A stretch of DNA of 64,000 nt. Source: GJ-E10 sp035625725. Its GTDB lineage: Bacteria > Pseudomonadota > Gammaproteobacteria > Burkholderiales > Burkholderiaceae_F. The position numbers and the translations under genes are program-made. Shown one piece after another: positions 42,582 to 51,992 of the stretch; position 1 is the first letter of the stretch; every line of letters begins with the position of its first letter. The stretch spans positions 62,001-126,000 of the forward strand of contig DASPPB010000006.1 in assembly GCA_035625725.1 (NCBI GenBank), given 5' to 3'. Under the pieces are notes generated by a model. That model did not search any database. It was given only the letters and a program-made list of their open reading frames with translations, and was not told the origin of the DNA.

Positions 42582-42887
42582 CGTGCGTTCTCCCGATTCG
42601 CTGTGCTTGCCGGTGCCCGCGGGCACGTCTGACCGCGTGACCGCGGTCCATCGCCCGCTGTGCCCCCGGCGCATAGCATGATACCGGCCGCCGTCCGATG
42701 GATGCGCCATGCCAACAATCGTTCCCGTGAGGTCCCCGGGGGATCCAGAAGGTCGCGGCTCGGCAACAATGGGATTTCGCACCGCGAAAACCGTCGATCG
42801 GCGATCGCCGTGCGGGCCGATGCGAGGCACTGCTGCCCGCCAGCGGTGACGGGCAGCAGCCGAAAGTTGTTGGTCAAGCGCCGGTGT
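42582..42887. other. Intergenic stretch
   Basis: Between the secreted esterase and the SnoaL-like gene, both leftward. No supported gene. Confidence 0.4.
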
Positions 42888-43904
42888 TCAATGCTCGCCA
42901 GCGTCCTTTTTCAGAAAATTTAGCGCCGCCTGCCAGGCCTGCGGCGAATTCAGAATCCCCAGGTGTGCCGTGCCCAGAATCGTGTCGTATTGACCCTGGC
43001 TCGTAAGATCCAACGACGGCGCCCCCGCTAGCAAGGCGCTATCGGAGAAGTCGTGCGGATTGCCATCCCGATCTTCGGCCGGCACCGGTGGAAATATGCC
43101 GTCTTGCGCTGAGAGATAGACAAAGTCGCCACTTTCGGGTTCCGGGCTAAACACATTGCGAATGACGAGATAGCGGGTAGGTCCCGGGGTCTCCCCGGCG
43201 GCGTTGAGTACCGTCAGCAGTTGGGTGTGATCGGAGCCGTATTCCTCGCATATCGCACTGTTGGGCACGAAACCCCCGTTCGATGGCAACTGGAAGTAAT
43301 TGCCCGCCGCCGGCGAGCAGTCGATGATTCCATGATTGGGTCCGTCGATTGCAACGAGCGAGCGCACCAGTGCGTAGGCGTTGTCCTGCAGCATCCATTC
43401 GCGAGCCGCCGTGACGCCGAGGCTATGGGCGACGATGTCGACGCGTTCTGCTCCCGTGTATTCCAGTACCGCGTGCACAAACGCGCGGATGATCGGTACG
43501 GCGGCCGCGGTGCTGTGGCTGACGCCAGACTTGCGCGGGAGTTCCTCGGCCAGATCACATTGGTCGCCTTGGTAGCCCACGCCCCAGAGTTCCGAGGGGC
43601 GGTAGCCCTGGTTTAGGAAGTACTGAGCCGCATTGTGGATGTAACCGAAAGGATTGCACGGGGTTGGAAACGGCGTGTCGTTATTGCCGTGCAGAAAAAT
43701 CACCGGGACGCGTTCGACCCGCCCGCGTGCGCCAAACCCGATGGCAGGCACGCCGAGGTAGTAGTTCTGGATGACCGGAAAATCCGACGGAAATGACGTG
43801 CCCAACGTCTCGGGCCGCGAGCCGCCCGCGGCTGCGATATCGGTAAAACCCGCAAGACAACAAATGAGAGCGCCGACCAATACTCTGGTTCGCAGTTTTT
43901 TCAT
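42888..43904 (-). CDS. Secreted alpha/beta-hydrolase (esterase/lipase)
   Basis: A 338-residue exported hydrolase. A Sec signal peptide (about 1-27) is followed by the oxyanion region 'VIFLHGNND' and the nucleophile elbow 'AHSLG' with Ser161. Later Asp ('YLSAQDGIF') and His ('LGTAHLGIL') residues complete a plausible triad. Several Cys pairs (83, 116, 236, 247 region) suggest disulfides. A very good AAGGGGGAAACG precedes the ATG at 43904. It resembles extracellular lipases or polyester depolymerases acting on external esters; the substrate is not determined. Confidence 0.85.
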   Translation of the reverse strand: MKKLRTRVLVGALICCLAGFTDIAAAGGSRPETLGTSFPSDFPVIQNYYLGVPAIGFGARGRVERVPVIFLHGNNDTPFPTPCNPFGYIHNAAQYFLNQGYRPSELWGVGYQGDQCDLAEELPRKSGVSHSTAAAVPIIRAFVHAVLEYTGAERVDIVAHSLGVTAAREWMLQDNAYALVRSLVAIDGPNHGIIDCSPAAGNYFQLPSNGGFVPNSAICEEYGSDHTQLLTVLNAAGETPGPTRYLVIRNVFSPEPESGDFVYLSAQDGIFPPVPAEDRDGNPHDFSDSALLAGAPSLDLTSQGQYDTILGTAHLGILNSPQAWQAALNFLKKDAGEH

Positions 43905-44118
43905 CGTTTCCCCCTTGTACGTGCCAACCGTCCTTCGCCTCGTTCGGTCGGGCGCATTTCGCGGCCGGTGCCCCTTTCGCCGGTGCACACAGACAACCTA
44001 CTGGGGAGGTATTGCCGTTTAATGACCGTGCGCGTGTTGCGATGGTGCGCCCGGCCCATTGGGCGACATTGCGCCCCGTCGCGGTTTCCGGATTGGCCGG
44101 GCCGACACCCCGCGACTT

Positions 44119-45192
44119 CTACGACGTCAAGGCCACCGACTTGACCTGAGCCCAGACCTTACTGCCCACTTGCACTTGCAACTGCTCGAGCGACCGGTGG
44201 GTAACTCGCGCAAGCAATGCCGTTCCGCCCACGTCCAGTCGAACCATGACGTTCGCGGCATTGGCTGCTTGGGCAAGTTCGACGATGGTCGCCGGGAAGC
44301 GGTTCAAAATGCTGCTGTCGTGGTGCTCCGAGAGCGCGAGGCTCACGTCGCGTGCCTGGATTCGCAGGCGTACGCGCTGTCCGAGCGCAATTTTCTCGCT
44401 CGGGACGTACAACTGCCCCCCAGGAAATTCCAGTCGCAGGAGGTGGTGGCGCGTTTCATGCGCTACGGCTTGCGCCTCGATCACGACCCCCGCCTCCTCG
44501 TCCTGTGCCGTCGGCAGGTCCACGCGGGCGAGTATTTGCACCAACGGACCGCTGGCAACGACCTCTCCGGCGCGAATCAAGACAAGGTAATCCGCCAGTT
44601 GCGTCACTTCGTCGACTTGGTGGCTTACGTATAAAACAGGGATCGACAGTTCCTGTTGCAGCCGCTCTAGGAAGGGCAAGATTTCGCGCTTGCGCTGCGC
44701 ATCCAGGGCGGCGAGCGGCTCATCCATCAACAGCAGTCGGGGCCCCGCCAAGACTGCGCGCGCAATTGCCACCCGCTGCCTTTCTCCGCCTGAAAGGCGG
44801 CCCGGCATTCGGTGCAACAGCGGGCCGATGTCGAGGAGCTCGACGGTGCGCTCCCAGGTGATTTTGCGCTGCGCCGCTGGCGTGCGCACGTAGCCGAACT
44901 CCAAGTTGCCGCGCACGTCGAGGTGCTCAAATAAGCTCGGCTCCTGAAAGACGAAGCCAAGCAATCGCCGGAACGTGGGCAAGAAAATTCTCTGCGCATC
45001 GTCCTGCCAGGTCTCTGATTCGATCTGCAGATAACCGCGGGCCCTTGGCTCCAAGCCGGCAATGCAACGCAACAAAGTCGTCTTGCCGCAACCCGACGGA
45101 CCAAACAAAGCGGTGACCCCGCGCGCAGGTACCTCCATCCGTGCTCGCAGCACGAAATTGGTAAGCGCCAGGTCGAATTGCGCGCGGATCAT
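44119..45192 (-). CDS. modC: Molybdate ABC transporter ATP-binding protein ModC
   Basis: A 357-residue ATPase with Walker A 'GPSGCGKT' (31-38), signature 'LSGGERQRVAIARA' and 'LLLMDEPLAALD'. The C-terminal 70 residues form a MOP (TOBE) domain ('LNRFPATIVELAQ', 'LLARVTHRSLEQL') that binds molybdate and is specific to ModC. The ATG at 45192 is used, just after the modB stop; a GTG at 45204 is in frame. With ModB it imports molybdate for the molybdoenzymes of this region. A periplasmic ModA gene is not adjacent. Confidence 0.93.
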   Translation of the reverse strand: MIRAQFDLALTNFVLRARMEVPARGVTALFGPSGCGKTTLLRCIAGLEPRARGYLQIESETWQDDAQRIFLPTFRRLLGFVFQEPSLFEHLDVRGNLEFGYVRTPAAQRKITWERTVELLDIGPLLHRMPGRLSGGERQRVAIARAVLAGPRLLLMDEPLAALDAQRKREILPFLERLQQELSIPVLYVSHQVDEVTQLADYLVLIRAGEVVASGPLVQILARVDLPTAQDEEAGVVIEAQAVAHETRHHLLRLEFPGGQLYVPSEKIALGQRVRLRIQARDVSLALSEHHDSSILNRFPATIVELAQAANAANVMVRLDVGGTALLARVTHRSLEQLQVQVGSKVWAQVKSVALTS

Positions 45193-45193
45193 C

Positions 45194-45871
45194 TCAGAAC
45201 ACACGACGTTTCGGGTCGTAGAGGTAGACGACCATTAGTACGACAAAGGAAATGACGAGCAGGCTCCCGGCTAACCAATGGGCTTGGGTGTATTCGAGCG
45301 CTTCGACATGGTTGTAGATCTGAATCGAGAGCACCTGGGTCTCGCCCGGAATGTTTCCGCCGATCATGAGCACGACGCCGAATTCGCCCAGCGTGTGCGC
45401 GAACCCCAGAATTGCGCCGACCATCAATCCCGGCCGCGCCAACGGCAGAGCAACACTGAAAAATGCATCCAGGGGCCGGGCATGAAGACAGGACGCGACC
45501 TCGAGCGGTCGCTTGCCACTGGCCTCAAAGGCGTTGCGAATGGGTTGAACCACAAAAGGCATTGAGTAAAGGACAGAAGCGACGACCAGCCCGGAAAAAT
45601 GAAAAGGCAGCAAGCCCAATCCCAGGGCCTGGGTCAGGTGGCCGACCGGGCCGCCGGAACCCATCGCAACAAGCAAATAAAAGCCCAGAACCGTCGGCGG
45701 CAACACGAGCGGCAGCGTAATCAATGCGGACACAGGCCCGCGCCAGCGCGACTTGCTGTTGGCCAGCCACCAGGCGATCGGGGTGCCAGCCAGCAGCAGC
45801 ACAGCGGTGACGACAAACGCCAGCGTCAGCGTTAATCGGATCGCGCTCCAGTCCTCCGGGGTGATAACCAT
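45194..45871 (-). CDS. modB: Molybdate ABC transporter permease ModB
   Basis: A 225-residue permease with about five membrane helices and the EAA loop 'FEASGKRPLEVASCLHARPL', 'LPLARPGLMVGAILGFAHTLGEFG' being the conserved permease signature (split over two helices). It matches ModB. The ATG at 45871 is followed by conserved sequence; the upstream frame is arginine rich. It is the first gene of a two-gene modBC unit. In most genomes modA precedes modB; upstream here is a divergent DUF255 gene. Confidence 0.93.
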   Translation of the reverse strand: MVITPEDWSAIRLTLTLAFVVTAVLLLAGTPIAWWLANSKSRWRGPVSALITLPLVLPPTVLGFYLLVAMGSGGPVGHLTQALGLGLLPFHFSGLVVASVLYSMPFVVQPIRNAFEASGKRPLEVASCLHARPLDAFFSVALPLARPGLMVGAILGFAHTLGEFGVVLMIGGNIPGETQVLSIQIYNHVEALEYTQAHWLAGSLLVISFVVLMVVYLYDPKRRVF

Positions 45872-46221
45872 TTTTGGAACGCGCTTTGAGATCCCTGTTC
45901 GAGGCGGGGGGGTGCGCCGCCCAGCGACCCACTTCGTCGCGCGCGCCGCCCCGCATGCCAAGCCGGCGGCATTCTATTATCTGTACGTGGTTCGCAGGTG
46001 GGTCGCGCAACGACTCTCGGAACCGTGCGCCCCCGCGGACACCGCGCCGCCCGTCGCAAGACGGTTGCTGGTGAGCCGCGGGGTCGTCGCACTCGTTGCG
46101 CGCACGTGAACCCCAGTGCTTTGGGTTAACCGGGTGTGCAGTGCCCGGCGCAAGCGCGCCGGGTGGGAACGAAGGCGACGCAGAAGCTGGGGCGCGCTTG
46201 GACTGCCGGGGGAAGCGTCAG
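45872..46221. other. Divergent intergenic region, modB and DUF255 gene
   Basis: No gene, and specifically no modA, is found between modB and the DUF255 gene. ModE-type operators (ATCGCTATATA-like) were looked for and not seen. Confidence 0.45.
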
Positions 46222-48207
46222 ATGCCAAATCGACTAGCGAAAGAATCCTCTCCCTATCTGCTGCAGCACGCCGATAACCCCGTCGACTGGTATCCCTGGG
46301 GCGAGGCGGCATTTGCGCGCGCGCGCGCCGAGAACAAACCTGTGCACCTGTCGGTCGGATATTTTGCCTGCCATTGGTGCCACGTGATGGCGCACGAAAG
46401 TTTTGAGAACCCCCAAATCGCGCAGCTGCTCAACGAACACTTTGTGAACATCAAGGTCGATCGCCAGGAGCGACCCGACGTCGATGATCTGTACCAGCGT
46501 GTCGTGCAGATGATGGGGCAGTCAGGCGGTTGGCCGCTGACGGTTTTTCTCACGCCCGATCAGGAGCCGTTCTTCGCGGGCACGTACTTTCCGCCCGAGG
46601 AGCGCTACGGCCGACCCGGCTTTGGCCGGCTGCTGCAGGGTTTGATCGAAGCCTGGCGCTCACGCCAGGACGAGATTCGGGAAAACTGCCGGCAGTTTCT
46701 GCAGGGCTTTCGGCTCCACGACGAACAGCTCTTTGCCTCCGCCGGCACACCGCCGCCTGATATGCCGGCGCAGGCGGCGCAGGCCTTTGCGCGCAATACC
46801 GATCCGGTAAACGGGGGATTGGGTCGTGCGCCAAAGTTTCCCAACGTAAGCTGCCTCGACTTGATGCTACGTGTCTATGCGCGCACCCAAGAGCCGCAGC
46901 TGCTCGCGGCCGTGGCGTGCACGCTCGACGGCATGGCCAGCGGTGGAATCTACGATCAGCTCGGGGGCGGATTCGCACGCTATAGCGTCGATGCGCACTG
47001 GACGGTTCCGCATTTCGAGAAAATGCTCTACGACAACGGGCTGCTGGTCAAGCTCTACGCCGATGCCTACCGGCTGACCCGGCGCGCGTCGTGGCGACGC
47101 GTCTTTGAGGACAGCATCGGGTACGTACTGCGGGATCTGCGGCATCCCGAAGGCGGCTTTTATGCGAGCGAGGACGCCGATAGCGAGGGCGAGGAAGGGC
47201 GCTTCTACGCCTGGAGTCCGCAGGAGCTGCAGCAGGCGCTAGGCCCCGAGGACGGCGCATTCGCGGCCCGGGCCTATGGCGTCGAAGATCCGGGGAACTT
47301 CGAGCACGGCCGCTCGGTATTGCAGCGACGCGTGACCCTCAACGACGAGGAGCAGGCTCGTCTCGACGCAATACGGGCGCGCCTTTTTGCTGCCCGTGCC
47401 GCACGTGTGCGACCAGGTCGCGATGAAAACGTCCTGACGGCATGGAACGCACTCATGATTCAGGGTCTGTGCTCGGCCTACCAGGCCGCCGGCAATGCCG
47501 AATACCTGGAGGCGGGCCGACAGGCTGCCGACTTTCTGCAGAAGCACCTCTCGATGCCCAAAGCCGGCGTGTACCGGGTTTGGCGCGATGGCGTTGCCAA
47601 GGTCCCGGGATTTCTCGATGACTACGGCTTTCTGGCCAATGCACGGATCGATCTGTATGAGTCGGCGTTTGACAAATGCGATCTGGACCGCGCTTTGGAT
47701 CTGCTCGATTGCGTCCTGGAGCAGTTTTGGGATGGAGATCTGTTTTTCACGAGCCGCAGCACTTCGCCGCTGATCCATCGGCCGCTGGCGCCGTTTGACA
47801 GCGCGTGGCCTTCGGGAACCTCGGAGACCGTGCTGGCGCTTCTGCGAGCCCATGAGCTGTCTGGGCGAAAGAGCTACAAGGAGTGCGCCGAGCATGTTCT
47901 GACGCGCTACCGAGGAGCCGCCGCGGGCAACGCCTTTGGATTTGCCCACCTGCTCGCGGCCCACGATTTTGAGCGCGCGGGCGCGGCCAGCATCGTCTTT
48001 GCGGGCGGCCAGGAGCGGGCCGCCGCGCTCATTGAGGCCGTGCACCGAACGTACCTTCCCTCTCGGGTCCTGAGCTTGTCGGCGCACAGCCCCCTAGGAG
48101 AGGGCCGCGATCCGGTCGACGGGCAAGCCGCGGCATACGTGTGCCGCAATCAAACCTGTTTGCCACCCGTGACGTCGGCGACGCAGCTCCTCGAAAACCT
48201 CCAATGA
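46222..48207 (+). CDS. DUF255 thioredoxin-domain protein (YyaL/spermatogenesis-associated 20 family)
   Basis: A 661-residue protein. An N-terminal thioredoxin-like DUF255 domain has the redox motif 'ACHWCHVM' (Cys50, Cys53); the remaining 500 residues form an alpha/alpha-barrel related to N-acylglucosamine epimerases and GH-type enzymes. Motifs 'SGGWPLTVFLTPD' and 'PHFEKMLYDN' are typical. GGGGGAAG precedes the ATG at 46222. The family is conserved from bacteria to man, yet its biochemical function is not established. The gene stands alone, divergent from modBC. Confidence 0.88.
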   Translation: MPNRLAKESSPYLLQHADNPVDWYPWGEAAFARARAENKPVHLSVGYFACHWCHVMAHESFENPQIAQLLNEHFVNIKVDRQERPDVDDLYQRVVQMMGQSGGWPLTVFLTPDQEPFFAGTYFPPEERYGRPGFGRLLQGLIEAWRSRQDEIRENCRQFLQGFRLHDEQLFASAGTPPPDMPAQAAQAFARNTDPVNGGLGRAPKFPNVSCLDLMLRVYARTQEPQLLAAVACTLDGMASGGIYDQLGGGFARYSVDAHWTVPHFEKMLYDNGLLVKLYADAYRLTRRASWRRVFEDSIGYVLRDLRHPEGGFYASEDADSEGEEGRFYAWSPQELQQALGPEDGAFAARAYGVEDPGNFEHGRSVLQRRVTLNDEEQARLDAIRARLFAARAARVRPGRDENVLTAWNALMIQGLCSAYQAAGNAEYLEAGRQAADFLQKHLSMPKAGVYRVWRDGVAKVPGFLDDYGFLANARIDLYESAFDKCDLDRALDLLDCVLEQFWDGDLFFTSRSTSPLIHRPLAPFDSAWPSGTSETVLALLRAHELSGRKSYKECAEHVLTRYRGAAAGNAFGFAHLLAAHDFERAGAASIVFAGGQERAAALIEAVHRTYLPSRVLSLSAHSPLGEGRDPVDGQAAAYVCRNQTCLPPVTSATQLLENLQ

Positions 48208-48494
48208 ATGCGGTTGCACAGGTCTTTTTCCTTTTGCGCGATCGCGATCGCTGGGGCCACGCATGCCATCGCAAAGCGCAGGGTTGCCTGTGCATCCTCT
48301 GGTGCGGCTGCCTGCGTCCGAGGCGCCGGCCGGCTTCGCATCGACGCACATTGCAGGCGATGGTTGGCGCGCCGCATCGTGCGCCAGGCCGCCCGAATGC
48401 GGCCACGGCCCGCTGCGACGCGATACTTGCGAGAGCGCAGTGCGCGATGTAAGCCGCATTGCGGCCTTCGAATTGCGGGATGTTCCGTAGGTCC

Positions 48495-49679
48495 ATGGTC
48501 AAGGGAACCGTCGGCGAAGTATTCTGGGCGTTCTTGCACTTGGGGTTCACTTGTTTCGGAGGCCCGATTGCGCATTTTGCGTATTTTCGCCAGCAGTTTG
48601 TCGAGCGGCGCGCCTGGCTTAGCGAGACACAGTTCGGGCATCTGCTGACGCTTTGCCAATTCTTGCCCGGCCCGGGCAGCAGCAAGCTCGGGTTCACGCT
48701 GGGTCTTTTGCGTGCCGGCTGGCCCGGGGCATTGGCCGCTTTCGTTGCCTTCACTGCGCCCTCGGCGCTGCTGCTGTTTGCTTTTGCTTCGCTGCTGCCC
48801 TTGCTCTCGGGTGTCGTCGGCCAGGCCGCGGTGCATGGTCTGAAGCTCGTCGCTCTTTCCGTGGTTGCGTTCGGTCTTGTCGGTATGGCCCGAGCGCTTT
48901 GTCCGGACCTCGAGCGTCGGCTGATCGCGGTTGCCTCCGCCATCATCTTGCTCAGCATCGGGCAGGCTTGGGCCCAGTTGCTCGTCGTTGGGCTGGGCGC
49001 GGCCTGCGGCGCAGTCGTGTGTCGCAAGGTTCGGCCCGCGTTTGCCGGGGACTTCGGTGTGCCTTTTGGAGCAGGCACGGCTTGGCTGCTGCTCGCGGCC
49101 TTTGGGGCTTTGCTGCTATGCCTGCCGCTGGCCGCGCGCACGCACATCGGATTGCTCGTCTACGCCGATGCGTTTTTTCGCACGGGCGCCCTGGCCTTTG
49201 GCGGGGGCCACGTCGTGTTGCCCTTGCTGCAGGATGCCTTGGTCAAGCCCGGCTGGATTTCCTCCGAAGATTTTCTGGCCGGCTACGGCGCTGCGCAGGC
49301 GGTGCCGGGCCCGATGTTCGCGCTCTCCGCCTATCTTGGTGCGCGGCTTCCCGGCGGCGATGGCGGTCTGCTGGGCGCGGCCGTGGCACTCGTCGCGACC
49401 TTTCTTCCCGGTTTCTTGCTGGCTGCCGGCATATTGCCGCTCTGGGGGGCGTTGGCCTTGCATCCGGTGGCGGCGCGCGCCATCGCGGGCGTGTGTGCCG
49501 CGGTCGTGGGGATGCTGGCCGCGGCGCTTTACGATCCGCTGTGGGTCAGTGCGGTACGCGCCCCGAGCGACGTCGTCATCGCTGCCCTGGGGGTCCTGGT
49601 CCTGGCTCGCTGGCGTACGTCGGCGCTGCTCGTCGTGCTTTTGTCCGTCACCCTGAGCGTTGCCGTCGCGTTGACGTAG
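48495..49679 (+). CDS. chrA: Chromate-type transporter ChrA (CHR family)
   Basis: A 394-residue membrane protein with two related CHR domains of five to six helices. Each half has the family signature: 'GFTCFGGPIAHFAYF' in the N-terminal and 'GALAFGGGHVVLPLL' in the C-terminal half, with 'QFLPGPGSSKLGF' and 'AQAVPGPMF' as the paired second motif. The ATG at 48495 is best; upstream in-frame codons do not match. Two-domain members export chromate by proton motive force; whether this one transports chromate or another oxyanion cannot be told. It is a single gene followed by the convergent hut genes. Confidence 0.9.
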   Translation: MVKGTVGEVFWAFLHLGFTCFGGPIAHFAYFRQQFVERRAWLSETQFGHLLTLCQFLPGPGSSKLGFTLGLLRAGWPGALAAFVAFTAPSALLLFAFASLLPLLSGVVGQAAVHGLKLVALSVVAFGLVGMARALCPDLERRLIAVASAIILLSIGQAWAQLLVVGLGAACGAVVCRKVRPAFAGDFGVPFGAGTAWLLLAAFGALLLCLPLAARTHIGLLVYADAFFRTGALAFGGGHVVLPLLQDALVKPGWISSEDFLAGYGAAQAVPGPMFALSAYLGARLPGGDGGLLGAAVALVATFLPGFLLAAGILPLWGALALHPVAARAIAGVCAAVVGMLAAALYDPLWVSAVRAPSDVVIAALGVLVLARWRTSALLVVLLSVTLSVAVALT

Positions 49680-49729
49680 GCGTTGCGAGAGCGAAAACGT
49701 ACCGAGCGCCCCGTACGCGGCTCCCGCCG

Positions 49730-51196
49730 TCAGTCCACCTTGCCTTGCCAGATCTGCTGCATCGCATCGACGAAACGCGCTCCGATGCGATCGGCCGCGC
49801 TACAGTGGTGGTTGCGTGTGACCCAGCGCCCCGCGACCAACGTATCGCGAAACGGACGGATCGGACTGCTGAAAACCAGCGCGTCCAATGTGTACGAGGC
49901 GGGTACGCCAAGCAGTGCGGGTGTGTTCGTATCCACGACCAACAAATCGGCGCGCGCCCCGACTTGCAATCCCCAGCGCGCAAAGCCCGCGGCCTGCGCG
50001 CCGCCTTCGAGAGCGCGTGACCACAGACGCTCGGCCGTCGACGGCTGCTGCTGCTGCGGGGCCGCAGCCACGCAGCGCACACGCTTGGTGAGCCGCTGCG
50101 CGTACTCGAGCAGGCGCAGCTCCTCCATGGCCGATCGCGTGACCTGACTGTCGGAGCCGACCGACAGCGGCACGCCTTGCTTTAGCCATCCGGTCAAATC
50201 GGTGACCCCGTCGGCCAGGTTGGCCTCCGTGCTGGGACAAAGTACGACGCCGGCACCGCTTCGCGCAATGGCCTCGATTTCGCCAGGAGAGCTGTGGGTT
50301 GCGTGCACCAGTTGCCAGCGGCGGTCGAGCGCGGTGTGCCGGCACAGCCACTCGATGGGTCGCAGCCCTGTTGCAGACAGGCAATCGTCGACTTCCTGGA
50401 ATTGCTCTGCGACGTGAATGTGAATGGGTGCGTCATCGCCTTGGGCAAGCAGCCGATTGAGCCCCGCGGGTGTCGCCGTGCGCAGCGAATGCACTGCGAG
50501 ACCGACGTTCAGGGGCGATGGCTTGGCCGCTGCTTGGGCGTCGTACAGCGGCGAAGCGCGCAGCGCATCGCGCATCGCCACGACCGCGTCCGCATCGGCG
50601 CGAAAGCGTCGCTGGTCCTCGCGCAGCGAGGGCTGGGAGAAGCCCGCGCGCTCATAGAGCGCCGGCAACAGTGTCAGACCAATGCCGACCTCGTGCGCCG
50701 CCTCGACAATGCCTCGAGCCATGCGCACCCGGTCCTCCGTGTAATCGCGGCCGTCCGTGTCGTTGTGCAGATAGTGAAATTCGCAGACCTGCGTATAGCC
50801 GCCGCGCACCATTTCGAGAAACAGTTGGGCCGCGATCGCACGCTGCTGTTGCGGATCAATGCGCAAGGCCACCTGATACATGCGCTCGCGCCAAGTCCAG
50901 AAATCGTCTTCTTCCAGGCCGCGGCGCTCGGCCATGGCTGCGAAGGCGCGCTGAAAGCAATGGCTGTGGGCATTGACAAGCCCCGGGAGCGCTGGACCAC
51001 CCAGAACAACGGCCTGTGGCGCGGCGTCAGCGCCAATTTGAATTTCGGCCCAGTTGCCGTCGGCGCCGACGCGCAGAAGCACAGCGTCTTGCCACTTGCC
51101 TCCTATCCACGCCCGCGGCGCCCAAAGCAGCTCGGGGGGCTCGTGCGGCGCCTCGTTGCCCATTTGCTTCGAGCCGGTCAACGGGAGCTCAGCCAT
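49730..51196 (-). CDS. hutF: Formimidoylglutamate deiminase HutF
   Basis: A 488-residue amidohydrolase of the cytosine-deaminase-like fold. The metal ligands His77 and His79 are in 'GLVNAHSHCFQRAF', further His in 'IHIHVAEQ', and Asp in 'VGSDSQVTRS'. It removes ammonia from N-formimidoyl-L-glutamate, giving N-formylglutamate for HutG. ATG at 51196 overlaps the hutG stop by eight bases; an internal ATG at 51163 is an alternative. It is the last gene of hutI-hutG-hutF. Its presence with hutG defines the five-step histidine pathway. Confidence 0.93.
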   Translation of the reverse strand: MAELPLTGSKQMGNEAPHEPPELLWAPRAWIGGKWQDAVLLRVGADGNWAEIQIGADAAPQAVVLGGPALPGLVNAHSHCFQRAFAAMAERRGLEEDDFWTWRERMYQVALRIDPQQQRAIAAQLFLEMVRGGYTQVCEFHYLHNDTDGRDYTEDRVRMARGIVEAAHEVGIGLTLLPALYERAGFSQPSLREDQRRFRADADAVVAMRDALRASPLYDAQAAAKPSPLNVGLAVHSLRTATPAGLNRLLAQGDDAPIHIHVAEQFQEVDDCLSATGLRPIEWLCRHTALDRRWQLVHATHSSPGEIEAIARSGAGVVLCPSTEANLADGVTDLTGWLKQGVPLSVGSDSQVTRSAMEELRLLEYAQRLTKRVRCVAAAPQQQQPSTAERLWSRALEGGAQAAGFARWGLQVGARADLLVVDTNTPALLGVPASYTLDALVFSSPIRPFRDTLVAGRWVTRNHHCSAADRIGARFVDAMQQIWQGKVD

Positions 51197-51992
51197 GCTG
51201 TGCCGCCCAATACAGCATCGAAGCGGCAAATTCGCGCAGCAGCGGCCGCAGATAGACGGCTCGGGATTCGTCCAGGCTGTAGGGCGGCAATTCCTCCATG
51301 TAGCAGCTCCAGCACACTTCGAGTTGCACCGCATGAATTCCGGTCTCCGGGCGACCGTAGTGCCGGGTTATGTACCCTCCACGAAAGCGACCGTCGACGG
51401 CGTGCGAGTAGCGCGAGCCGTTGGCCAGCACCTGTGCGAGGGTGTCGCGCAGGGTGGCGGCGCAGCTCTTGCCATTTGCCGTTCCCAGGTTCAGGTCGGG
51501 GAGTTTGCCCTCGAAGAGCCAAGGAAGCTCCGAGCGAATGCTGTGCGCATCGAGCAACAGCGCGTGGCCGTGGGTCGCCTGCAAACGGCCCAACTCCTGG
51601 TCAAGCGCGTCATGGTAAGGCTGCCAGTACTGCCTGCGCCGCGTCTCGATTTCCTCCGGACCCGGCGCGCGACCGGGACGGTACAGAGGTTCGCCCGTGA
51701 AAAAGCGTGTCGGACACAATTCGGTATTGTTGCCGCCGTCGTACAGCGGCGCATCGTGCGGCGGGCGATTCAGATCGATCACATAGCGGCTAAATTGCGG
51801 GACGATCAGAGTGCCCCCGAGCTCGCCGACGAAATCATAGAGCGATTCCAGATGCCAGTCCGTGTCCTCCAACCACAAGGCGCGCTCGACGAAGGCCGTT
51901 CGCAGTGCGTCGGGAATTTGCGTGCCCACGTGCGGAAGACTGACGAGCAGCGGCGTGCTGCCGCGACGCAGTTCGAAAACCTCCGAGTTCAT
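51189..51992 (-). CDS. hutG: N-formylglutamate deformylase HutG
   Basis: A 267-residue enzyme of the FGase family (N-formylglutamate amidohydrolase). 'TPLLVSLPHVGTQIP', 'RYVIDLNRPPHDAPLY' and 'HALLLDAHSIRSELPWLFEG' contain the conserved Asp/His/Arg set. It yields formate and L-glutamate from N-formylglutamate. The ATG at 51992 overlaps the hutI stop (ATGA) and its stop overlaps hutF. Confidence 0.94.
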   Translation of the reverse strand: MNSEVFELRRGSTPLLVSLPHVGTQIPDALRTAFVERALWLEDTDWHLESLYDFVGELGGTLIVPQFSRYVIDLNRPPHDAPLYDGGNNTELCPTRFFTGEPLYRPGRAPGPEEIETRRRQYWQPYHDALDQELGRLQATHGHALLLDAHSIRSELPWLFEGKLPDLNLGTANGKSCAATLRDTLAQVLANGSRYSHAVDGRFRGGYITRHYGRPETGIHAVQLEVCWSCYMEELPPYSLDESRAVYLRPLLREFAASMLYWAAQHG

